Position numbers and translations under genes: made by a program | Notes under the pieces: model-generated | Seen by the model: only the letters and a program-made list of their open reading frames with translations | What the model was told of the DNA's origin: nothing | Database searches by the model: none | Origin: Anaerolineae bacterium | GTDB lineage: Bacteria > Chloroflexota > Anaerolineae > J102 | Assembly (NCBI GenBank): GCA_026992375.1 | Contig: JALXAF010000277.1 | Location: forward strand, 1 to 5,610 | Direction: 5' to 3' | DNA length: 5,610 bases | In this document: one piece after another, positions 1-4,285 of the stretch | How positions within the stretch are numbered: position 1 is the stretch's first letter | How the letters are laid out: each line of letters opens with the position of its first letter

Positions 1-68
1 CGCTGGCGGTGGACAAGAAGCGCCCCTCGGCCTATGACCGGATTTTTTTAACTTCCCGACTTGGTTGA
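1..68 (+). CDS. Possible 3' end of a plus-strand gene (partial)
   Basis: In the frame starting at base 3 the strand reads open from the window edge to a TGA at 66-68, giving about 21 residues that begin LAVDKKRPSAYDR. The first 13 codons end almost entirely in G or C, the coding signature of the rest of the window. After about base 42, where a run of seven T occurs, this bias fades. The stop codon lies inside the left terminal repeat of the inserted element at 62-274. If the element and one target copy were removed, the frame would continue for eight different residues and stop at 308-310. The insertion may therefore have replaced the natural C-terminus. The product is not recognisable from so short a tail, and the reading could be chance. 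Confidence 0.4.
   Translation, partial: LAVDKKRPSAYDRIFLTSRLG
51..61. repeat. Left 11-bp target-site duplication
   Basis: The 11-mer ACTTCCCGACT is repeated exactly at 275-285. The two copies directly abut the outer ends of the inverted repeats at 62-76 and 260-274. This arrangement is the footprint of a cut-and-paste transposition event. Confidence 0.8.
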
Positions 69-274
69 CTGACAAAAGTCATCTTGGCGTCTAAACCCGC
101 CGATTAAAATCAGGGCCAGGGGCCTTTGGCCGCTCGTCGGCCTACGCCGACGCTTGCGCCCCACGTTTTCGACGAGGAAAGCACCGTCCCCGCAGGGGGA
201 CGGGCGGCGGAACGCCCGTAGAACCGAATCCATTCGGCAAGTGAGGAGGTGCAACGAGATTTGTCAGTCAATCA
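62..274. mobile_element. 213-bp MITE-like element with TIRs, target duplication and tandem hairpins
   Basis: The ends are inverted repeats: TGGTTGACTGACAAA at 62-76, and at 260-274 the reverse complement TGATTGACTGACAAA, a 14 of 15 match. An exact 11-bp direct duplication flanks them at 51-61 and 275-285. The interior has no convincing gene but is full of stems: 114-131 (5 bp), 135-152 (7 bp, 4-nt loop), 184-203 (8 bp, 4-nt loop), 201-218 (6 bp, sharing three bases with the previous stem) and 224-237 (6 bp, tight loop). Size, lack of coding capacity and TIR plus duplication together mean a non-autonomous element mobilised in trans. A duplication of 10-12 bp is known for parts of the IS4 family (for example the IS231 group), but I cannot assign a family. 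The stems could be a transcribed structured RNA or only folding DNA. A purine-rich GAGGAGGTG near 243-251 resembles a ribosome binding site, but no start codon follows at a useful distance. Confidence 0.75.
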
Positions 275-285
275 ACTTCCCGACT
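275..285. repeat. Right 11-bp target-site duplication
   Basis: This is the second exact copy of ACTTCCCGACT and directly follows the right inverted repeat. Its presence with the left copy implies that the element inserted once and that both copies are undecayed. Confidence 0.8.
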
Positions 286-519
286 CATTTTGGACACACC
301 CTTCCAATAAGATGGTCCCCAGAAACGGCATGGCGCCAACAGACGCTACGGCGATAAGAGCTATCCTACTTTTTTCAAGATGTGTTTTGAGACGAGATTT
401 CGCCAAGAAAGTCGCACACTAACAGCCGAATAGCGAATCGTCGCGATTACAGGCCATACAAGAGAGTAAGGCCCTAAGCATCGTCCGCGACCGTGCCCAG
501 AAGACGTGGCCCTTGCGGG
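286..519. other. Intergenic stretch without recognisable content
   Basis: No reading frame here has protein-like composition, and codon-position bias is absent on both strands. A small palindrome (AATCG TCG CGATT, 436-448) is the only local symmetry I noticed. The first 25 bases may be the displaced end of the gene interrupted by the element at 62-274. Confidence 0.5.
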
Positions 520-603
520 GCAGGTTGCAAGCGGTAAGTAGCAGGTGTAACGCAGTCACGTTCTCAGCGTTGGATTTGCCACCTGCAACCTGCGACTTGC
601 TAC
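520..603. repeat. Imperfect inverted repeat unit (AGGTTGCA type)
   Basis: The left arm at 520-539 (GCAGGTTGCAAGCGGTAAGT) is matched in inverted orientation by 574-593, with 16 of 20 positions complementary. A short second pair extends the symmetry: GTAGCAGGTG from 538 against GACTTGCTAC at 594-603. The roughly 34-base centre could form a loop. There is no coding signal. Such intergenic units built from variations of GCAGGTTGCAGGTGGCA look like dispersed palindromic repeats. I cannot confirm copy number from a single window. Confidence 0.55.
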
Positions 604-620
604 AAAGATCGATAACTTTT

Positions 621-690
621 TCTCAAGCTCGAGGCGCTAAGCGTCTATCCTCTGCGTTTTTCGGCGCCTTTGTGGATTTTGTGGTTCAAA
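621..690. repeat. Degenerate dispersed repeat of the GGCGC/GCAAAG hairpin type
   Basis: The stretch starts TCTCAAGCTCGAGGCGCTAAG and continues into CTCTGCG and GGCGCCTTTGTGG motifs. GAGGCGC at 631-637 faces GGCGCCTTTG at 663-672. The same order of motifs (TCTCA..., AGGCGCTAAG, then CTGCG and GCGCCTT) appears in the better-preserved hairpin at 4155-4230, so I read this as a decayed member of the same family. It adjoins the inverted repeat at 520-603. Confidence 0.5.
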
Positions 691-710
691 AGCTGGCTGC
701 GTTAACAGCC
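691..710 (-). terminator. Weak candidate terminator downstream of the PPK2 operon
   Basis: Read on the minus strand, a 5-bp stem GGCTG/CAGCC with a six-base loop (695-710) is followed by AGCTTTT. The stem is short and the T-tract has only four bases. It lies about 150 nt beyond the stop of the basic-protein gene, so it is only a plausible end for that transcript. Confidence 0.25.
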
Positions 711-860
711 GCCATAGATCAGAAAACCAACCCACCACTGATGATCAGCAATCCGCTCAGCACCAACCGCAACATCTGACAATCGGTGTGGCGGCGCATT
801 CGCCGATAGTCGGTGGGAGGGCGGGCCGCCGGATGAGTTGTACCATCGGGCATTGGCGGG
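711..860. other. Untranslated stretch 3' of the PPK2 operon
   Basis: This stretch holds one perfect 5-bp hairpin (CGGCG/CGCCG, 792-805) without a T-tract. On the minus strand there is a 26-codon frame ending at 719 whose last 18 residues are hydrophobic (MLRLVLSGLLIISGGLVF). It has no ribosome binding site, so I do not call it a gene. Confidence 0.35.
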
Positions 861-1235
861 TTAATTGACTGCAGATTGTCCCTCGGGCTGTTCATACGCC
901 ATCTTCTCCGCCACATTGGGACCCGCCTCATAGCTATCCAGCAGGCTGCGGGGGCGCAAGGTGTATGTGTAGATGAAAATATCTTTGTTGATAGGCGAGA
1001 TGGCTTTTTCGGTGTGACGCTGAATGGTCAGGGCGTCTTGCGATTGCTTTTTCGCCTTGGCCCCACCGCTCGAATTGCGTCGACGCGAGCGCCCGCGACG
1101 CCCGCTCGATGACGACGCCTTGTTTTCCGCAGAAGGCGCCTTTGGCTGAGGCTTGGACGATGATCGGGCCCTGTTTTTGGCCGAAGAACGGGGGCGACGG
1201 CGACGACGGCGGGATTTTTTGGGATCTGTGCTCAT
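861..1235 (-). CDS. Small Arg/Lys/Ser-rich protein with a conserved-looking C-terminal segment
   Basis: The product has 124 residues if translation starts at the ATG at 1235. A TTG at 1253, overlapping the ppk2 stop, would add six residues. I prefer the ATG because the GAGTGAG stretch upstream is a modest Shine-Dalgarno. Residues 1-66 are low-complexity and strongly basic, with about 24 Arg/Lys and 16 Ser, including six consecutive arginines at 9-14. This half should be disordered and bind polyanions such as nucleic acid. Residues 68-124 have normal composition with a possible strand-like core, KDIFIYTYTLRPRSLLDSYE at 84-103. No signal peptide, membrane segment or catalytic motif is visible. 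It lies 14 nt behind ppk2 and must be co-transcribed with it. I do not recognise the family. By inference it may bind polyphosphate, RNA or DNA. Confidence 0.75.
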   Translation of the reverse strand: MSTDPKKSRRRRRRPRSSAKNRARSSSKPQPKAPSAENKASSSSGRRGRSRRRNSSGGAKAKKQSQDALTIQRHTEKAISPINKDIFIYTYTLRPRSLLDSYEAGPNVAEKMAYEQPEGQSAVN

Positions 1236-1249
1236 GATCTCACTCGGTG

Positions 1250-2077
1250 TCAAGTGATGACGATGTCATCCAGCTCTTCCTCCGGGGTGGGGAATTGCGG
1301 ATTGAGGTCGTACAGAGTTTCGGTGATAATTTGACCAACGACGTAGTTGCGATACCACTTGTTGTCAGAAGGAACGACATACCAGGGCGCATGTGGCGTG
1401 CTGCACTTTTGCACAGCGTCTGTATACGCCGCAGTGTAATCATCCCACAAGGCGCGCTCCTTCAAATCGCCTTTGTTGAATTTCCAGCGCTTGTCAGGAT
1501 TATCCAGACGGGCTTGCAGGCGTCGGGCCTGCTCCTCGCGTGAGATATGCAAGAAGAACTTGAGGATGACCACATCGTTATCGGTCAGAAACTTCTCGAA
1601 GGCATTGATCTCCTCGTAGCGACGCCCCCACACCTCGGGCGGAACCAGATTGTGCACTCGGACGACCAACACATCCTCATAATGAGAGCGGTTGAAGATG
1701 CCGATCATGCCTCGTTTGGGAACGGCCTTGTGAATACGCCACAGATAATCGTGCGCCAGCTCCTCGGCTGTGGGAACTTTGAAGGACGTGACGACAACGC
1801 CTTGGGGATTCACGCCGCTCATCACGTGACGGATAGTGCCATCCTTGCCGGCCGTGTCCATGCCTTGCAAGACAACCAAAACGGCCTTCTTGTCCCAGGC
1901 GTAAAATCGCTCTTGCAATTTGCTCAACGCCTTGCGATATTTCTTCAACGCTTTTTTCCCTTGCTTAGGCGTCTTGAACTCGCCCGTTTCCGCCGTGTTC
2001 AAAGATGAAAGATCAATCGATGAACCGGGCTCGACGATATATTTTGATCTGAGATCATCAAACCGGTGTTTTGACAT
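1250..2077 (-). CDS. ppk2: PPK2-family polyphosphate:nucleotide phosphotransferase
   Basis: This is a 275-residue cytoplasmic enzyme that transfers phosphate between polyphosphate and nucleotides. Proteins of this subtype usually use polyphosphate to phosphorylate AMP or ADP, although direction and substrate are not proved by sequence. The P-loop is GMDTAGKD at residues 72-79. The Walker B region follows at about 123-136 (GMIGIFNRSHYEDV). The lid and basic substrate-binding part covers about 181-214, with ARRLQARLDNPDKRWKF and KGDLKERALWDDY, and the C-terminal PWYVVPSDNKWYRN is typical. Length matches the family (about 260-300). The start at 2077 is chosen because GGAAGGTGG (2083-2091) sits just upstream and the family N-terminus begins here; the frame is open further upstream but the extension looks noncoding. 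A promoter at 2162-2190 precedes it. It is followed by the basic-protein gene. The GMDTAGKDG motif suggests the class III/TIGR03709-like group, by recall rather than by alignment. Confidence 0.95.
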   Translation of the reverse strand: MSKHRFDDLRSKYIVEPGSSIDLSSLNTAETGEFKTPKQGKKALKKYRKALSKLQERFYAWDKKAVLVVLQGMDTAGKDGTIRHVMSGVNPQGVVVTSFKVPTAEELAHDYLWRIHKAVPKRGMIGIFNRSHYEDVLVVRVHNLVPPEVWGRRYEEINAFEKFLTDNDVVILKFFLHISREEQARRLQARLDNPDKRWKFNKGDLKERALWDDYTAAYTDAVQKCSTPHAPWYVVPSDNKWYRNYVVGQIITETLYDLNPQFPTPEEELDDIVIT

Positions 2078-2082
2078 GACAA

Positions 2083-2091
2083 CCACCTTCC
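2083..2091 (-). promoter_or_regulatory. Shine-Dalgarno site that fixes the ppk2 start
   Basis: The minus strand reads GGAAGGTGG and ends five bases before the ATG at 2077. It supports this start over in-frame codons farther upstream, which would lengthen the protein by over 100 residues of unlike composition. Confidence 0.7.
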
Positions 2092-2161
2092 TTGCTATCG
2101 ACAGGGACCTGGCCGAATCGATTTGCGTAAACGCCCAGGAGAAAACCAGATGAGTTGAAGC

Positions 2162-2190
2162 ATTGTAGCCAGTGGGGCGCAAAAGGGCAA
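2162..2190 (-). promoter_or_regulatory. Sigma-70-type promoter for the ppk2 operon
   Basis: The minus strand carries TTGCCC (2185-2190) and TACAAT (2162-2167) separated by exactly 17 bases. The -10 box matches 5 of 6 and the -35 box 4 of 6 consensus positions. Transcription would start near 2155, leaving a leader of about 75-80 nt before ppk2. The site lies in the 163-nt gap behind the upstream gene, where an operon promoter is expected. Confidence 0.65.
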
Positions 2191-2240
2191 GTTTATGTAC
2201 GGGCGTCGCACAATGGCCCTCCTCTTGCAAAAACCGTCGT

Positions 2241-2810
2241 TTAGTCGTTCTCGTCGGGGCGGGGCATGAAGATGCGTTTGCGCACCCATTTTTTGCGGGG
2301 ATGTCGCCCCCAGAACCACCAGCCAACGCCCAGGACAACCAATGTGGCGAAGGCTCCCAGGCGCACCAGGTTCTGGTTGACGGGCGCAGGCCGGACATCC
2401 AGCAAGAACGACGTTTTCACCTCCCGCGCACCATCTCTGACAGACAACTCGATGGTCCAAACCGCGGCATAGGGGATATCCAGCGCGGCCTCGTACAAAC
2501 GGGGCGTGGTGCTATCCGGGAGCAGCGTCGATTCGATGACATCTCGATGAGGCGCCCGGGCGTAGATGGTGATGGCGGGCCCGGTTGCGGGTACGCCGGA
2601 ATCGGCCCGCGCCAGCGCCGCTGTCACATATAAACGCCCCACTCGCGGCGGTTCGGGCTCGATCCAGACCGAAAGCAGCCAGGGGCCAAGCGGTTCATCC
2701 GCCAACTGCGGCGTTGGCCCTTCCTGCGCCCAAACGCGGCCAGAGATCAGTGCCAAGGCGAGCAGCAGAACGCTAATTCTAGCGAAAAACAACATGCGAG
2801 ACGAATTCAT
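2241..2810 (-). CDS. Secreted, C-terminally anchored protein with YtkA/FixH-like domain
   Basis: With the ATG at 2810 the product has 189 residues; the ATG at 2795 (184 residues) is also possible. A predicted promoter at 2850-2878 rules out the longer in-frame starts, and neither start has a clear ribosome site. Residues 1-28 form a signal peptide with hydrophobic core LLLALALISG and a VWA site, so cleavage is likely after residue 28. Residues about 41-141 form a beta-rich extracytoplasmic domain: GPWLLSVWIEPEPPRVGRLY, then a Y-containing and W-containing strand pair (LYEAALDIPYAAVWTIELSV). This resembles the YtkA/FixH-like fold. One membrane helix (about 149-167) and a basic tail ending DEND follow. 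The domain would face outside. FixH-type proteins assist cation handling or oxidase assembly, but no oxidase gene is nearby, so the role is open. The gene is flanked by a terminator upstream and the ppk2 promoter downstream, so it is probably monocistronic. Confidence 0.8.
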   Translation of the reverse strand: MNSSRMLFFARISVLLLALALISGRVWAQEGPTPQLADEPLGPWLLSVWIEPEPPRVGRLYVTAALARADSGVPATGPAITIYARAPHRDVIESTLLPDSTTPRLYEAALDIPYAAVWTIELSVRDGAREVKTSFLLDVRPAPVNQNLVRLGAFATLVVLGVGWWFWGRHPRKKWVRKRIFMPRPDEND

Positions 2811-2849
2811 GCGGAAAGCGGATGATGGATTGAGAGAATGTCTGCGCAT

Positions 2850-2878
2850 ATCATACGCCGAAACGAAATCTCTGGCAA
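2850..2878 (-). promoter_or_regulatory. Sigma-70-type promoter for the YtkA/FixH-like gene
   Basis: The minus strand has TTGCCA (2873-2878) and TATGAT (2850-2855), each matching consensus at 5 of 6 positions, with 17 bases between. The start of transcription would be near 2843, about 33 nt before the ATG at 2810. It lies downstream of the terminator at 2941-2974, which explains how this gene is transcribed independently. Confidence 0.65.
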
Positions 2879-2940
2879 AAGCAGCCTGCAGAGCAAAAAC
2901 CGCGAGGAGCTTGCGGGGTAAAGGCATGGCGACCCGACGC

Positions 2941-2974
2941 AAAAAACGCCCGCGACGTAAAGGCCGACGGGCGT
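2941..2974 (-). terminator. Intrinsic terminator of the 91-residue protein gene
   Basis: On the minus strand ACGCCCG (2974-2968) pairs with CGGGCGT (2952-2946) across a 15-base loop and is followed directly by a run of T (2946-2941). The 7-bp GC-rich stem plus T-tract is a classic factor-independent terminator. It lies 33 nt after the stop at 3007. Confidence 0.85.
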
Positions 2975-3006
2975 ATCGAATAATTCAATTGTATTCGCCC
3001 AATTGC

Positions 3007-3282
3007 TCAGGCCGCCTGCTTGAGCATCTGCTCGATGGTCGGACGCGGCGCGATATACCAAACCTTTTGCTTCAGAGCTTCCAACTGCTTCGCTTTTTCG
3101 AATTGAGTTTTCTCTCGAGATTTCAATTTCAGAAACGTTTCGACGGCTCTTTCGTCGTTCATATTCGCCTCTTTTTCTTTATGGAATAGAGCCTTGATTC
3201 GTTGGGCGGCCCGGGTTTTCGCCAACATGACGGGGTCTTGTTCCTGGGGCGCCTGGACTTGTTCCTTTTGAGCGTCTGCCAT
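3007..3282 (-). CDS. Charged 91-residue protein of unknown function
   Basis: The ATG at 3282 has GAGGTG (3288-3293) five bases upstream as ribosome binding site. A strong promoter and a strong terminator bracket the gene, so it is a true, independently transcribed unit. The product has no signal peptide, membrane segment or cysteine. It is rich in Lys, Glu, Gln and Ala, and residues about 18-72 should form long amphipathic helices, possibly a coiled coil (KTRAAQRIKALFHKEKEAN, then LKLKSREKTQFEKAKQLEAL). The tail is VWYIAPRPTIEQMLKQAA, the only part with aromatic and proline residues. I do not recognise the family. Its size and charge fit a small cytoplasmic adaptor or nucleoid-type protein, but this is speculation. 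Confidence 0.8.
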   Translation of the reverse strand: MADAQKEQVQAPQEQDPVMLAKTRAAQRIKALFHKEKEANMNDERAVETFLKLKSREKTQFEKAKQLEALKQKVWYIAPRPTIEQMLKQAA

Positions 3283-3366
3283 ATCCGCACCTCAGCGGCA
3301 AGGAGTTAGTGGTGTGCGCTTCTTTGCGCAGGCGGACAAATCAACTGGAGGATTCCAGCGGCCAGC

Positions 3367-3396
3367 ATTATAGCACGAGACAAATCGTCCCGGCAA
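3367..3396 (-). promoter_or_regulatory. Strong sigma-70-type promoter for the 91-residue protein gene
   Basis: The minus strand shows a perfect TATAAT (3367-3372) preceded after 18 bases by TTGCCG (3391-3396, 4 of 6). Transcription should begin near 3360, giving a leader of about 78 nt. The leader contains a short palindrome, CTGGA ATCC TCCAG (3345-3358), and a GC-rich region before the ribosome site. Confidence 0.7.
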
Positions 3397-3424
3397 AGGA
3401 AGCAAACTTCCAAACGTTCCTACG

Positions 3425-3451
3425 CAGGCTAACGCCGGGCCGGAACGCCTG
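3425..3451 (-). terminator. GC-rich hairpin at the end of the feo cluster, possible terminator
   Basis: CAGGC at 3425-3429 pairs with GCCTG at 3447-3451, and the loop is itself GC-rich with symmetric CGGGCCG. It lies about 35 nt behind the stop of the NifX-like gene. There is no T-tract, so it could stabilise the transcript end or be fortuitous. Confidence 0.25.
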
Positions 3452-3486
3452 TCATTAGACGCAGTGAGATGATGATTGTCAGCCAG

Positions 3487-3825
3487 TTAGCCTTCGAGAT
3501 AAGCGCGTAGCGCTTCTTCCGGGGTTTTTCTATCGATCAGCACAGCATCGATCCCGAATTTCTGGGCCAGCTTGCGCTTGCTCTCTTCGCCCATGCGCCG
3601 CCCAATGAAGACGGCACATTCGGGCAAGAGATTGATGATGAGCCTGGGGTCGTCATGGTGCTGATGCGCTTTGCCCTGGCCTGCGCCGTAAGGGTTTTGG
3701 CGTTCTTCTACCAGATCGCCCTGAGACGAATAAATCAAATAGAGAGGAGCGATGCCAAAATGGCCGCTCCAGAGACGTCCATTGCCATCGGTGGCGATGG
3801 CGATGAGGGTTCGTTTCGTGACCAT
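3487..3825 (-). CDS. NifX/NafY-like (dinitrogenase iron-molybdenum cofactor family) protein in the feo cluster
   Basis: The 112-residue protein belongs by appearance to the NifB/NifX/NafY-type domain family, small alpha/beta proteins that can carry iron-sulfur or FeMo clusters. Visible marks are the first strand TLIAIATDGNGRLWSGHFG, with the characteristic GHFG at 21-24, then APLYLIY. Next comes a His-rich segment, GKAHQHHDDP (51-60), and CAVFIGRRMGEESKRKLAQK (70-89). A closing GIDAVLI strand and a helix end the domain. Length is standard for a single domain. The start at 3825 is chosen because the homologous domain begins there; the same frame is open farther upstream but overlaps feoC. No convincing ribosome site is seen. 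It begins 23 nt after the feoC stop, so translation may be coupled. In this setting it is more likely an accessory of iron uptake than of nitrogenase, because no nif gene is in view. His54, His56, His57 and Cys70 are possible metal ligands by inference. Confidence 0.85.
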   Translation of the reverse strand: MVTKRTLIAIATDGNGRLWSGHFGIAPLYLIYSSQGDLVEERQNPYGAGQGKAHQHHDDPRLIINLLPECAVFIGRRMGEESKRKLAQKFGIDAVLIDRKTPEEALRAYLEG

Positions 3826-3848
3826 AGTTTTTCGAGATGATGAGAGAA

Positions 3849-4121
3849 TTAGGGATGTTTGATCGTGTAAGTCGTCAGGGGGTCGGAGACAAGAGGACAT
3901 TGGGCCGGGCCTGGGCAGGCGCGCAGACACCGCTTTCCGCTGCAAACGCTGATGGAGGAAACGCCCATCGGGCCGTCCGCCATCGTCAACCGTCCCTTCT
4001 GCACCCAAAAGCGGATCATGCCTTCGAGTGCGGAGGGCTGGACGCCCAGCTTGCGGCTCAGCGCGCGCACGGTTATCGGGCCGGGCGCAGTTTCGATTTC
4101 GTGAAGGATGGCGTGGAGCAT
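3849..4121 (-). CDS. feoC: FeoC-like winged-helix protein with a four-cysteine wing
   Basis: The product has 90 residues from the ATG at 4121. Residues 1-50 fit the winged-helix start of FeoC: helix MLHAILHEIE, then ITVRALSRKLGVQPSALEGM as helix-turn-helix, and the QKGRL wing. A Cys cluster follows at C60, C65, C69 and C75 (C-x4-C-x3-C-x5-C), like the cluster-binding loop of FeoC proteins. FeoC members bind FeoB or affect its stability, and the cysteines can hold an oxygen-sensitive Fe-S cluster. The gene lies between feoB and the NifX-like gene, which supports the call. The ATG lacks a Shine-Dalgarno. An in-frame GTG at 4160 would add 13 residues but lies inside the hairpin repeat at 4155-4230, so I prefer 4121. 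Whether the protein binds DNA is not shown. Confidence 0.8.
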   Translation of the reverse strand: MLHAILHEIETAPGPITVRALSRKLGVQPSALEGMIRFWVQKGRLTMADGPMGVSSISVCSGKRCLRACPGPAQCPLVSDPLTTYTIKHP

Positions 4122-4154
4122 GGGAGGTAGTCTTTTTCGACTGGACAAAAAATG

Positions 4155-4230
4155 TCTCACGCAAAGTCGCCAAGGCGCTAAGCTTTCCTTTGCATCTTTT
4201 TCCTTTACGGCTCTGCGCCTTCGCGTGAGA
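4155..4230. repeat. Inverted-repeat unit (TCTCACGCAAAG type) between feoB and feoC
   Basis: The left arm 4155-4182 begins TCTCACGCAAAGTCGCC, and the right arm 4203-4230 ends CTTCGCGTGAGA. In antiparallel comparison 21 of 28 positions pair, with the outer eight perfect (TCTCACGC/GCGTGAGA). The centre of about 20 bases is T-rich. T-tracts lie outside both ends: minus-strand CATTTTTTG after the left arm and plus-strand AGCTTTTTG after the right arm. It therefore has the shape of a bidirectional terminator or attenuator. The same motif order recurs, decayed, at 621-690. Such GCAAAG/GGCGC repeats are familiar as dispersed intergenic units in several phyla, by recall. Its position could lower feoC and nifX-like expression relative to feoB. 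Confidence 0.65.
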
Positions 4231-4285
4231 TCAGCTTTTTGGGTTCCGGTTTGTCTGGGTTAGGAGAGCCTGGGATGGGAAAATC

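Noticed and set aside
62..274. The hairpin-rich element considered as a known RNA such as an IscB/HEARO guide RNA.
   Set aside because: No linked nuclease gene or recalled consensus matches, and terminal inverted repeats with a duplication do not fit IS200/IS605-type elements, which lack both.
49..285. The repeated AACTTCCCGACT considered as the start of a CRISPR or tandem repeat array.
   Set aside because: Only two copies exist, and they sit exactly outside inverted ends, which fits a transposition target duplication and not an array.
719..796. A 26-codon minus-strand frame ending in a hydrophobic stretch, possible small membrane protein.
   Set aside because: It has no ribosome binding site or promoter and sits in a stretch of stop-rich, repeat-adjacent DNA. 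Hydrophobicity over 18 residues alone does not support a gene.
1547..2008. A 153-codon plus-strand frame opposite ppk2.
   Set aside because: It is antisense to a strongly conserved enzyme gene and follows from its codon bias; no ribosome site or recognisable motif supports it.
2078..2398. Long in-frame N-terminal extension of ppk2.
   Set aside because: The extension overlaps the YtkA/FixH-like gene, lacks family similarity, and a good ribosome site and promoter point to the start at 2077.
3826..4173. Upstream in-frame extension of the NifX-like protein.
   Set aside because: It lies antiparallel in no way but overlaps feoC in another frame on the same strand. Its residues look like a shadow translation, and the known domain begins exactly at the Met at 3825.
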